Assembly: GCA_006384855.1 (NCBI GenBank)
Contig: VCJN01001388.1
Coordinates: 147,234 to 211,233, forward strand
Length of the DNA stretch: 64,000 bases
Source: Tetraselmis striata
Lineage: Eukaryota; Chlorophyta; Chlorodendrophyceae; Chlorodendrales; Chlorodendraceae
Direction: 5' to 3'
The notes under the pieces were generated by a model, which made no database searches, was not told where the DNA came from, and saw only the letters and a program-made list of their open reading frames with translations. Of the stretch, positions 54,006 through 63,097 are shown in pieces. Both the position numbers and the translations under genes were made by a program. How positions within the stretch are numbered: the first letter of the stretch is position 1; every line of letters begins with the position of its first letter.

Positions 54006-54030
54006 TTACTAGAAGGATTGCATGGTACGA

Positions 54031-54142
54031 CGCTACGATTTCGGCCGTCGTAGAGACGACGCTGCAAGGGCGGTTTCACTGTTTTTTGTTTTTTTCGCCC
54101 CCGGTTTCACTGTTGCCGCTCCTGTCCCGGGGCAAAAAAACA
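54031..54142 (+). mobile_element. LINE 3' end, copy 3, short
   Basis: GTCGTAGAGACGACGCTGCAAGG and the CCCGGGGCAAAAAAACA terminus match the last 100 bp of 29884-30186 and 37672-37972. An internal segment with GTTTCACTG is duplicated. It lies 25 bp after the short retroposon copy 2. Confidence 0.7.
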
Positions 54143-54564
54143 GATGATAGAAATAAGCAGGTACCGCCCCATGTACGAGTTTGAGAGCGGGCGGCGCGCG
54201 CTTGCCGTCGCGTGGCGTGGCGCGCCATACTTTAGCGGGCTGAGGTGACGAACAGAAGGGAGCCGCGGACTACCAGCGCAGGAGCAAGGCATCCGGCGCG
54301 GGCTTATGAAGCAGGCGCACCTAGAAAGCCCATCACGACCCTACCACCGCCCATTTCGCCACCTTCGCTGCTGCTCTGCTGCCATTAGCCCGAAGCGGCT
54401 ATCTATAGCGGGCACTGCTAGTCGAACCCGGCCTTCCGCCTTCCACGTTGCGCTGTCACTCTTAGCTAGAGCTCAATCCCCGTACCGTACACTGAACGAG
54501 AAGCTCAGCAACGCGGGCGCGAGTGAAGCACACCACAGCACAGCCCAAACAAAGCCGTGCGGGC
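54143..54564. other. upstream region of the RING gene
   Basis: GC-rich and no gene. Probably carries the promoter and 5' untranslated region; no motif recognised. Confidence 0.4.
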
Positions 54565-55230
54565 ATGGACTCTGCTCCCTCTGCGCCGCCCGCCCCGTCC
54601 GACTGGTTCGACGCATCGTCCAACGGCAGCGGCCGCGGCAGCTTCAGCGCACGACAGGGCGCCGCAGCGCGGGAAGAGCCTATCGCCAGCGGCAGCGGAC
54701 GCTCGGCCGTCCCGTGGACTTTCCCGGGCGCGCTCGGCGGTGCTCTCCTCGGCACCACGATGGGCGGCCCGGCCGTGGGACTGCTCGGCGGTCTGACCGG
54801 CTGCGCGGCGGGGCTATTTAGGGACCTGACGGGGCAGAGCGTGGTGGGGAGCTGGCTGTCGCGGCCGGAGGCGGAGAAGCGGCAGTTCCTGTACAGCGCC
54901 GGCTTCATGCTGAGCTCGCTTTCGGGCGGCGGCGGAGGCAGCGGCAGCGGCAGCCGTGTGGAGGTGGAGGGGGAGGGGACGCCGTTGCAGGGCGGGCTGA
55001 GCACTGAGGAGCTCGATGCCCTGGCCACGGAGCCCGCCGCGCGGGGCGACCCGCAGTGCGTGCTGTGCTACAGCAACAAGGTGAACGTCGTGTTCCAGCC
55101 CTGCGGACACGCGCAGGTGTGCAGCAAATGCGCGGCGCAGGTACTGCGCCTGTCGCCGTCCTGTGCGTGTCCCTTGTGCCAGACGCGTATTGGCGCTGTC
55201 TCCAGAGTGTACATCGCCGGAGGAGCCTGA
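54565..55230 (+). CDS. RING-finger protein, putative E3 ubiquitin ligase
   Basis: Intronless, 221 residues from ATG 54565; the frame extends to a GTG at 54523. The N-terminus is Ser/Pro/Ala/Gly-rich. Residues about 55-90 are a glycine-rich apolar stretch (G-A-L-G-G-A-L-L-G-T-T-M-G-G-P-A-V-G-L-L) that may insert in a membrane. A Gly/Ser linker follows. The C-terminal C3HC4 RING begins at residue 165: C-V-L-C, then F-Q-P-C-G-H, C-S-K-C and C-P-L-C-Q. This compact C-terminal RING is of the type in IAP, MAPL and LOG2-like ligases, which recruit an E2 and ubiquitinate partners. The substrate is unknown. Divergent from the metallopeptidase gene. Confidence 0.88.
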   Translation: MDSAPSAPPAPSDWFDASSNGSGRGSFSARQGAAAREEPIASGSGRSAVPWTFPGALGGALLGTTMGGPAVGLLGGLTGCAAGLFRDLTGQSVVGSWLSRPEAEKRQFLYSAGFMLSSLSGGGGGSGSGSRVEVEGEGTPLQGGLSTEELDALATEPAARGDPQCVLCYSNKVNVVFQPCGHAQVCSKCAAQVLRLSPSCACPLCQTRIGAVSRVYIAGGA

Positions 55231-56240
55231 GGAGGGGCAGCCACATAGAGCGCCCATGCAGCTGCGTCACCCGGCAGGCGTATGTCATGTTGCAATGTGA
55301 TTTGGAGTCAATCCATGCGGCAATGAATCAGGCCCATGCCTCAGCGGAAATGGGCGGCTTGGAGCTCCTGTGGGGTGCTCCGAGTCAGTAAGCTCACCCT
55401 GGCTGGTCATCTGCGCCCCCATAACACCATCTGTGGCTGTGACCGCTTGAATTACGAAACATTGGCAAGTGCCAGCGATTAGCATGAATGCAACCTGCTC
55501 AAGTTCCTATTGAGCCTATAACATTATGATGCCATCAGATGATGGCTCTGAGCATTCCAGTGATAGGTCCCTTCGTCGGTAGCTTCGGGCTTGTCAGAAG
55601 CAGCGAGTTGCGTTGCTTCACAGTTGTTTGTCGAAATGTATTGCCACTTTTTGCTATACAAACACAGATGCAGACAGCCTTACGAACTATACATAATTGT
55701 ACGCGGCAGTGGGAGTCAATCTTTTGTGCCGACTACATAATTGATCATAAATGGTAGCTAGGGACTCGCTGGCATGACTACTTATTGGTGCCTGCCATCT
55801 CGAAGAAGGGTCGTTGTTGTCGCTGGCACTGAACATATAGTACTGAGACATGCATGCTGTCTCACCGAGATGGCAAGCTTGAGTCATTCCCAGAGCAGGG
55901 AATGTGGCACGGAACTCATGCGGTCCGTGGCTTTATCAAATACGATTAGTCGGGTACCAGACGCCATACTGCTAATAATGTAATATAACTTTGCTCACTC
56001 GTATACTGGATTATTTTCATCGCCTGGAGACATTTTGGCTGGTGATTTAGCAGGCGCCATGGGGTAGTAGGTAAAAGTGCGAGTTTGCTGGGTCGCAAGG
56101 CGGGGATATAATTGGATGACATTCATACGCTGAGCCCTAACGATGACAGGTGCACAATTATGGGAGGCGCGCAGCACTAGACGAGCAACAACATGCAAAT
56201 CTGTACCGTACCAGGTATCCGCATATACCTGGTACGGTAC
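55231..56240. other. no supported gene
   Basis: 3' flank of the RING gene. ORFs under 130 codons without family. CAGGTATCCGCATATACCTGGTACGGTAC near 56212 is a small imperfect inverted repeat. Confidence 0.4.
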
Positions 56241-56263
56241 ATGGTCGCATTCATAAATATACA

Positions 56264-56322
56264 CATACAGTATATATATATAGGGTTTTAGGGTTTTTTA
56301 TATATATATATACACACCCCTC
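56264..56322. repeat. (TA)n with two TTTTAGGG-like units
   Basis: TATATATATA flanks TAGGGTTTTAGGGTTTTTT. TTTTAGGG is the Chlamydomonas-type telomere unit; only about two units are present. Confidence 0.7.
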
Positions 56323-56601
56323 CACATAAGTCCGGATTTTGCATTTTCGATCGCAAAGCGCATGCATGGGCGAGGATAACGCCGCCTGCATGTGCATACA
56401 TGCTAACTACAGTGGGAATAGTTCGGGCGAACGCCTATTGTGCGCTGTATACCCACCCGCGCGACAACATGCATGACCATTTGTGGGCGCCCTGTGCAAC
56501 ATGGCCATTTGTGGGCGAAATTAGTGCATGATGCGTTGGCGCCGGAAAATTGTGGGTTGCGCCAACCGTCCAAACCTATGGAAATAGCGGCACTCGTCGC
56601 A

Positions 56602-57192
56602 CTAAACTCGGTGGATACGGCCCTTGGCATAAGTTGCACACACCGTGCGTGTAGGCCACTGAAAGCATGTCGCTATAGGCACGACGTGACACCCCAACGT
56701 CAAGTTGGCCACTGTGGGGAGCAGTTTTGGGGTTAAAATGCTGCTGTTTCCATGGCGAACGCACGTAGGAGAGGCGCTCGATGGCCCCCTTGGCGTAGGG
56801 CGATGCTCTACTATGGGGGCGCGTGGTGGAATGCCAGTTGCACCGTTTCGTGGGCGGGGTGGCGCGGTAGGGGCGTGGACTTTAATTAATATGAAATTCC
56901 TTGAAAAATGCTGTGAAAAAAGGGCATTTTGGCTGGTAGATGTGTGCATCGCTAGGAGGCGGCACATGCCAAGTGTTGGTGATCCGTGGTCATCCACATA
57001 CATAACGCTCTCGCACAGCCAAGTATGGGGCTTAGACACGCACTTGGCGCAAAGCCACGCGCTCGACATGGGTGGGCACATGAGGCAGTGAGGGGCAACT
57101 TGGATAATCATCTTTGGGGATTTTTCCGGGGCCCCTAAAAATCGAATTTTTGATTTTGATAGATTGGTTTCGACGCAGATTTGAACGAGCAA
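56602..57192 (-). CDS. possible gene fragment with two Cys pairs
   Basis: 196 codons open on the minus strand. Includes H-C-L-M-C-P-P, W-L-C-A-K-C and W-L-C-E, spaced like a zinc-binding unit, and M-Y-V-D-D-H-G. No family recognised, no repeats and no clear splice sites. GC content is moderate, so an ORF this long is mildly unusual, but chance remains possible. Confidence 0.3.
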   Translation of the reverse strand: MLVQICVETNLSKSKIRFLGAPEKSPKMIIQVAPHCLMCPPMSSAWLCAKCVSKPHTWLCESVMYVDDHGSPTLGMCRLLAMHTSTSQNALFSQHFSRNFILIKVHAPTAPPRPRNGATGIPPRAPIVEHRPTPRGPSSASPTCVRHGNSSILTPKLLPTVANLTLGCHVVPIATCFQWPTRTVCATYAKGRIHRV

Positions 57193-59235
57193 TTGCGTGT
57201 TATTTTTAAAACAGTTTTCTGAGCAAACCCTGAGAAGTTATCGCGTTTTAAAGCCAAGGGGGTGTTGCTGCGCGTGGCCGACACTGATGCCACGCCAGTA
57301 TCGCAACGCGACATGTACTGGACGCCGCTCACACGGCTGCATCCCAACCAAATGCATCCGAGTCCCTCGCCAATGTGTTTCCTCACGCGTTCACGGCCAT
57401 CCCGCCGTTTGGTTGTCTATTCACGCGCGTCGGCGTGTGCGTGATACCGACCCTGGTTTTGGTGCAGTTGCATGCGACGCCCATCCACGCACCAAGTGCA
57501 GCGTGACACCCTAGTCAAGGTCTTTAAGCTTCGGTTTGAGCCACTCGTCATGCAGGTTTTATAAAACCTTCTGAGATTCCAGGGTTTCATCTCATATACC
57601 CTACGTCCAGGTACCGTGGACTTCTGAAGTCTTGAGACTGCCGAAAAGGGACCCGAAACTTATGTGCATGGGTGTAGAATATGTACAAATATACCTACAC
57701 AAATGCATATACATATATACTCTCTCCCTATATATATACAAATCAATGAAAATCTATGTATCTATACAAATCCAAGCTTTAGGGATGCGCTCTGATGAGC
57801 TACATCCAGCTCTTCCTCGCCATCCAGCAGCCGTAGCAGGGCGCCATCCACTTTCGATATCTGAATGCACAGACGCGGCTGCAGCACGGAGTGTGCAAAG
57901 ACCGTGCCCAGCTTGCGTCCAGCTCGACGTTCACGGCTGCCCGTGTTCAGCCAGGTGAGAAGAGTGCAGACAATAACGGGATGTGGTGATGTTCCGAGCT
58001 GATCCGCGTTGGCGGCGCTGGTGAATCGGTCGCTAGGTGACGTAACATTGTGCCTGCGAGGGTCACATTCTCGGTCCACTGGCGTACATTTTTGGTATGT
58101 GACAGAGGGCGAGAGGGGGGGGCGGCTTGTTGATGATGCATGCATGTCGAGACCCTAGGCAGTGATATGCTGCTTGCTGCCTTGGACTGCCATCTCGCTG
58201 CCATTGTCCGCGCTGCTGATGCTTGCTTGCTGCCACTCCTGCTCATAGTACATGTTTTCTTGTGCATCATCACATCCCAGCACATAAATCTGCAATTTGA
58301 ATTGGTGCAGCCTTCACTCATGTAACACCGTTTTATATTTAACATGAAAATGTATTGAACCCAATTCTCTAGTCAGCTTGTTTTGAAGACGCAGCCCCAG
58401 TCTGCTACGTAGCTTAACGCATGTGCGTGGCGGGAAAGGGGGGGGGGGGGGGGGGCATGTGTGCGTGCGGGCTCGTCCTATCCTATATGCACGTCTTACA
58501 TACACTTGTCAACAAAAGTCTTGCCCCCTTGATAAGCATCAAATGTATATTGGCCCATTATCAGCTCTCGCCTTCGTTTTCGGCCACGCCCTTCCATGTG
58601 CCATACATGAACATGACATCATGCGTGGGGGGCGCCCTAAGTGGTGTTTGTTGTGCTCTCGTTGTAAAAGCCATGCGTGTGCGTGTCGTTGTTCAGGGTT
58701 AATAATGAATTTGATAACCCAATGTCACGAGGGCACGAATTCCTATATAGCACGTGTATATGCGTTTTATGTGTACGGCTGCACGCCAAGAAATAGCTCT
58801 ACCATCGCGGAACCCAATCACAAAGGCGCGCTCTCCCCGCTGTCGGCATGCAAGCAAGTGATCAGTTCCCGCTAAACGGCCAATACTGCAAGTACGGCCT
58901 GCTCCAAAACCAGCCCATCCACAGCAGCTGCTGTCCGCCCATGTCCATGCGCCCTTGGTAGAGCCGGGCTTCATCCCGTACTGCGCACAGGTGCAGCTCC
59001 CAAGATAGCGGGTGGGTCCATAAGGTCACCTGCTAGGGCATCGTCCAGGGTATGTGGTAGGGCTGGCCATCAACACGCTCCCATATTCTGCTATTGTGCT
59101 GCGCCTAGCGGGCCCCAACGCAGGGAAAACCCGCCCACGCGGAGCGAGTACATTGCTTTTTTATCGGGATGCGGGTCTCGCGGCAAGCCACTGTCCTAGG
59201 CTTTGTAGGAGAACCTGAAAATATTTGGATCAGCC
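57193..59235. other. gene-poor, AT-rich patches and a G tract
   Basis: 57670-57780 is TATA-rich. A G run lies at 58438-58454. ORFs at 58699-58974 (minus) and 57632-57958 (plus) show no family. Nothing is supported. Confidence 0.35.
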
Positions 59236-59281
59236 CCCCCCCCCCCCCCCCCCCCAACCCCCTCGGTTATATTTCCACCGA

Positions 59282-59352
59282 GGGGGGCCGCAGGATTTGA
59301 ACCTGCGCAGCGCGTAATCAAGAGCGTATCAGGCAGGACCCCCCTCCGCCAC
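59282..59352 (-). ncRNA. tRNA-like segment, degenerate
   Basis: On the minus strand GCAGGTTCAAATCCTGC is a perfect T-arm, and TGGCGGAGGGGGG matches box A. A GGGGGGT/GCCCCCC pairing could serve as an acceptor, but then the D and anticodon region is about ten bases too short. No acceptor that suits box A pairs. A pseudogene or SINE head is likelier than a working tRNA. A C tract (59236-59255) lies next to it. Confidence 0.4.
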
Positions 59353-60471
59353 CTATCACATCTAAAGCTGTTGATGAATATTATGAGTTACATTATAAAA
59401 ATGCGCTACTGTACCACTCGGATGTCGGCGGCGCCGGTACTGACGTGGCGATGTGGACAGATACGTACATGGCAAGGCTAGGAGGAGGACTGTAAGTCGT
59501 CTACATAGGTGCATATGTACACACACACACACGCGCACACTTATGGATAATAGCGGACGCATGTATGTATTTGTGGTACTTGCTGCATGCATGGCATAAT
59601 CCTTCTTTTAATGCATGCATACCGAAATGCATTTTCTAACGTCGAGCACCGCTTGTCATGGCACTACTCTATCTGCCCCGCCTGTGATATTCTGGTATAC
59701 TTGTGATTCTCATTAGCTACCATCGCTGGTGAGCATCGTCATATGTTCTACTACATGTAGTCATCTCGAGCGTGATTATCGCTCGTCGGACTCAAACCGA
59801 TCCGCGCCGACGGGTGGAGAAAATGACAATGTCCGTTCTTTCAGGTACCTAGAAAACTAGTAGACAGGGGTTGATTACAGATGAATTCTGATTGCTCGGC
59901 TCATATCTCGATATGTGTGTCTCGGTGTTGAAGCACTAGTGCAAGTAGGGATTAAAGCCCTGCTACGTCAGGGTTTTGGACACAAACTGAACTGAGCACT
60001 CAATGAGACTTAGGTACCCACTAATTAGTACGGATGTATTGGTAAAGTACTAGTCCATGAGCAAAATCCAGCTCGTGGAGCACAGCTGCCGATTGAGGAG
60101 GGGCTGAGACAGCCCACCCGCCACTCACAATGGTCACTCGCCCATGATGGGCAATGACGCTCCGCCAATCAGCCTCCAATAGCATCCTGATTTGGCATGT
60201 GGCGGCGTGACATGCTTTAGGTACTAGAATGGAGACCTCATTTGCTTGTGCACAAGGCATCAGAGATGTCTGAGCATCTTAGGTGTGAGACACACTACAT
60301 GCTAATGTACCAAATAATGTTGTAATCATCGAAACCCGCCAACCTTGCGGCCTCCACTATCACTGCATTTTGCATTTGTGCAACTCAGTTGACACTATGG
60401 AAACAACACTCAGCGGCCGCCAGTCGGTTTCGGTACCGAGTGAGCTCGGCACAGTCCGACTTGCCACATGA
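59353..60471. other. no supported gene
   Basis: A short AC-type microsatellite lies at about 59518-59540. The remaining DNA is unremarkable. Confidence 0.4.
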
Positions 60472-60918
60472 CGAAAGTCGTAATCGCAAAACCTGCTGGA
60501 GTCAGCCAACACTTCACCACCATCGCCACCCCTCGCCACCATGATGACAACCATGATGAGGCACAACGTTTCTCTCCGCCGGCGGAGAAAGCCTTCCCGC
60601 GGAGAATGGGCCGCCTCAAAATCGTTCCCTACTGCGGGAGCCGCCCCTCCGCTACTATGTGACGTACGTCAGGTTGTTGTCAGCCGAGGATGATGTCAAG
60701 GACAATGTCAAAGGCGTTAAACGGACCGTTGACTCATGCACGCCTCTGTGCTCTCAACAACACCGATCGCGAGGCAGTGTGAGATCTAAACATATACACG
60801 TGCATGGAGGACGCTGAAGACTCGGCGGACGAGGGATACGGAGCACGTTTCGTGTGCCAGTGGGGTAAGAAGCAGCTGCTGGCAGCTAGATTTCGCTTAG
60901 CTGCCGGCGAAAGATTCC
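60472..60918 (+). repeat. duplicated segment B (partner 8545-9016)
   Basis: Collinear with 8545-9016 to its end at TTCCAGC, where the LTR element has inserted. Its coding frame is broken by a stop after the G-S-V-like segment. It lacks the long C runs of copy A, showing CCACCCCTCGCC and GCCTTCCCGCGG in their places. Confidence 0.8.
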
Positions 60919-60923
60919 AGCTC

Positions 60924-61194
60924 TGTTGATGGTAGATTAGCAATGCAGCTACCGTAGTACCATTGATTAGATTGCTCGGATATACTAGCTGTTCCGGATA
61001 TGCGCTCATCGCGCATATGAGCCTCATTAGCGCGCTGCGCGCGCCTAATCTCTGAGCTCGGAGCCGGGGACACGCATATCGCGGAGCGCCTCTGTGCTTG
61101 TAATCACTTCTTTATTTCCAGCAACGCATCGCCTCACCCTTCGCCTCTGCACTCACGCACTCACAAGAGCCGACGTCAAATTCCGCGCTCTACA
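60924..61194 (+). repeat. 5' LTR
   Basis: 271 bp, TG...CA. Contains a perfect palindrome-like ATATGCGCTCATCGCGCATAT and GCGCGCTGCGCGCGC. Lacks the 28-bp internal duplication seen in the 3' LTR. Confidence 0.93.
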
Positions 61195-61841
61195 GGTTAT
61201 GGTTGCCCTCACGTCACAGCGAGGGTGAGGCAGTCCTCGATCACTTAGGACACGCTGAGAAGTCCGCGTTTTTTTTCTGCGCGTAGCGCGAGCCCGCTGT
61301 TGAACAAGGCTCGGCAAAACACTCGGCTTTGAGGCGACTAATTCGCTGCAAGCCCCCCCCCCCCCCCCCCCCCCCCCCCACCCACCCATCCCGACTCGAC
61401 CACTCGAGTCACATCCACGAATCCTCCCGAAGCGTCTTGTCAGCGTTCTCCCCCTGGACCAGCTGCACGAGTCAGCACCACACAGGTACCGGAGCGGGGC
61501 ACAAGTACAGGAGCATTACGGAGCGTTGCGAGCGTTGCACGATACAGGTACCGGAGCGTTACGGAGCGTGCGATCGGCGCGAGCTGTGACGGTGCATCTC
61601 ACACGTGCACGACAGCCGGATACCCTCTGGGGCAGCTGGGACAGCCCAAGCGTCCCGGCAGTGCCCCACACCTGGGTGGAGGACTCGGAGAAGGGAGAGC
61701 TTAGGGCCATCTCTTAGGCTTCATAGCCGGGAGGTGGTGGGTCTCTCGACCCAACCTTTCTCAACCCGCCGTAGCAGGCAATGCCGCGACGAGTGGTTTT
61801 CTCCACTTCTTGTACTGTTTCGTCATCACCGGCCCACCACG

Positions 61842-62231
61842 ATGTCCGAGGACGACCGGACCGGCTCGCCAGAGGCGAACGCCCAGTCCGACATCTGGCG
61901 AGGCGATGACTCACATAGCGCGCATCTCCTGACCCAGCCCCTATCGCAGCTGGCAGAGATGCAGGAACAGGTGTCCCACCAATACGACGAGCTCTACTCA
62001 TGCCAGATGGAGCTCAACACTAGGTTGGAAGCCCATGAGAAGCGGAGCGCATCTGAAAAGATGGCTGCTGAGACAACAGCTCCCGCCTCTCGCGCGGCGA
62101 CCGAGAGTGCGGCGTTCGGGGACGGCCGTCAGGTCGGACAGCCGCCCTGGCCTCGCGGCAAGACTAGCGGAGGCAACAAGCCACCAGACAATTTAGCCAT
62201 GCTTAGCCGATCCGAGCTAGACAACGGCTGA
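61842..62231 (+). CDS. gag-like coiled-coil ORF of the LTR element
   Basis: 129 codons from ATG 61842. Acidic start (M-S-E-D-D-R-T), a helical Gln/Glu-rich segment (L-A-E-M-Q-E-Q-V-S-H-Q-Y-D-E-L) that looks like a coiled coil, then an Ala/Thr and Gly/Pro/Arg-rich tail. No zinc knuckle. Position between LTRs and the coiled coil suggest the N-terminal piece of a gag protein left after internal deletion. The frame is open further upstream to 61605, but that part overlaps the leader. Confidence 0.6.
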   Translation: MSEDDRTGSPEANAQSDIWRGDDSHSAHLLTQPLSQLAEMQEQVSHQYDELYSCQMELNTRLEAHEKRSASEKMAAETTAPASRAATESAAFGDGRQVGQPPWPRGKTSGGNKPPDNLAMLSRSELDNG

Positions 62232-62369
62232 CAACACCGGTGCATCCCCCGCGGCGACACTAGCCAAGCAGGCCAGGACTGCCACGGGCAGGATCAAGAA
62301 CTGAGACAACGTATGCCGTCTTGAACATGCTTGCCTTGCAGTTTGTTACATGCCTCTTATCGCATCGTT

Positions 62370-62378
62370 GGGGGGAAG
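62370..62378 (+). promoter_or_regulatory. polypurine tract
   Basis: GGGGGGAAG immediately before the 3' LTR; the standard plus-strand priming site of LTR elements. Confidence 0.85.
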
Positions 62379-62677
62379 TGTTGATGGTAGATTAGCAATG
62401 CAGCTACCGTAGTACCATTGATTAGATCGCTCGGATACACTAGCTGTTCCGGATATGCGCTCATCGCGCATATGAGCCTCATTAGCGCGCTGCGCGCGCC
62501 TGATCTCTGAGCTCGGAGGTCAGAGCACGCAGTAGGGAGCTCGGAGCCGGGGACACGCATATCGCGGAGCGCCTCAGTGCTTGTAATCACTTCTTTATTT
62601 CCAGCAACTCATCGCCTGACCCTTCGCCTCTGCACTCACGCACTCACAAGAGCCGACGTCAAATTCCTCGCTCTACA
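62379..62677 (+). repeat. 3' LTR
   Basis: 299 bp. Differs from the 5' LTR chiefly by an added segment around GGTCAGAGCACGCAGTAGG that duplicates the GAGCTCGGAG context. Confidence 0.93.
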
Positions 62678-62864
62678 AGCTCTACACCCGCCCGACCGCG
62701 GTCTCGCGTGTGTCATCGGCTTGGGCGCCCAAACATGGCAGCGCCGTGATAGAACAGTAATGCAACCTATTTTGCCCCGAGGCACGCGGTGCATTGTGGT
62801 TAGGTCTAAATTAGGGTTTGGGGGCAGCAGTGGGATTGCAAGCTAATATGAATGCCGGTTGGTT

Positions 62865-63070
62865 CATTTTGTGCCAAGTCGGGGAAACCAATTCCGTCCA
62901 AGCAGGGACAAATCAAAAGAGTGAAGGAAACGGGATGGTTACAAGAAGTTTGCGCCATCGGGGGCTGAAACTCTGTCCAAACTGGGACAAAAAAAGTGCG
63001 GGGGCCGTGATGGCTACAGGTAGTTTGTGCCGTCCGGGGCTGAAACTCTGTCAAAGCCGGGACAAAACAT
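62865..63070 (+). repeat. imperfect tandem repeat, about 71 bp, nearly three units
   Basis: Units share GGGGCTGAAACTCTGTC-like starts and GGGACAAA ends (GGGACAAA at about 62907, 62982 and 63058). Later units are closer to each other than to the first. It lies between the LTR element and the methyltransferase gene. Confidence 0.8.
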
Positions 63071-63097
63071 ATGAGCGGCTAATTTTGCGGAATTGTA

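Larger units (their letters stand above)
60924..62677 (+). mobile_element. complete non-autonomous LTR retrotransposon, 1,754 bp
   Basis: 5' LTR 60924-61194 (271 bp) and 3' LTR 62379-62677 (299 bp), both TGTTGATGG at the start and CTCTACA at the end. Target duplication AGCTC at 60919-60923 and 62678-62682. Polypurine tract GGGGGGAAG at 62370-62378 touches the 3' LTR. The primer-binding site just after the 5' LTR is uncertain (a TGG occurs at 61200). The interior of 1.18 kb has one short gag-like ORF and no protease, integrase or reverse transcriptase, so it must be mobilised in trans. LTRs differ by one 28-bp segment and a few substitutions, so the insertion is fairly young. A 27-C run lies at 61353-61379. 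Confidence 0.93.

Noticed and set aside
59282-59352. Functional tRNA gene
   Set aside because: T-arm and box A are good, but no set of acceptor, D and anticodon arms fits the length together.
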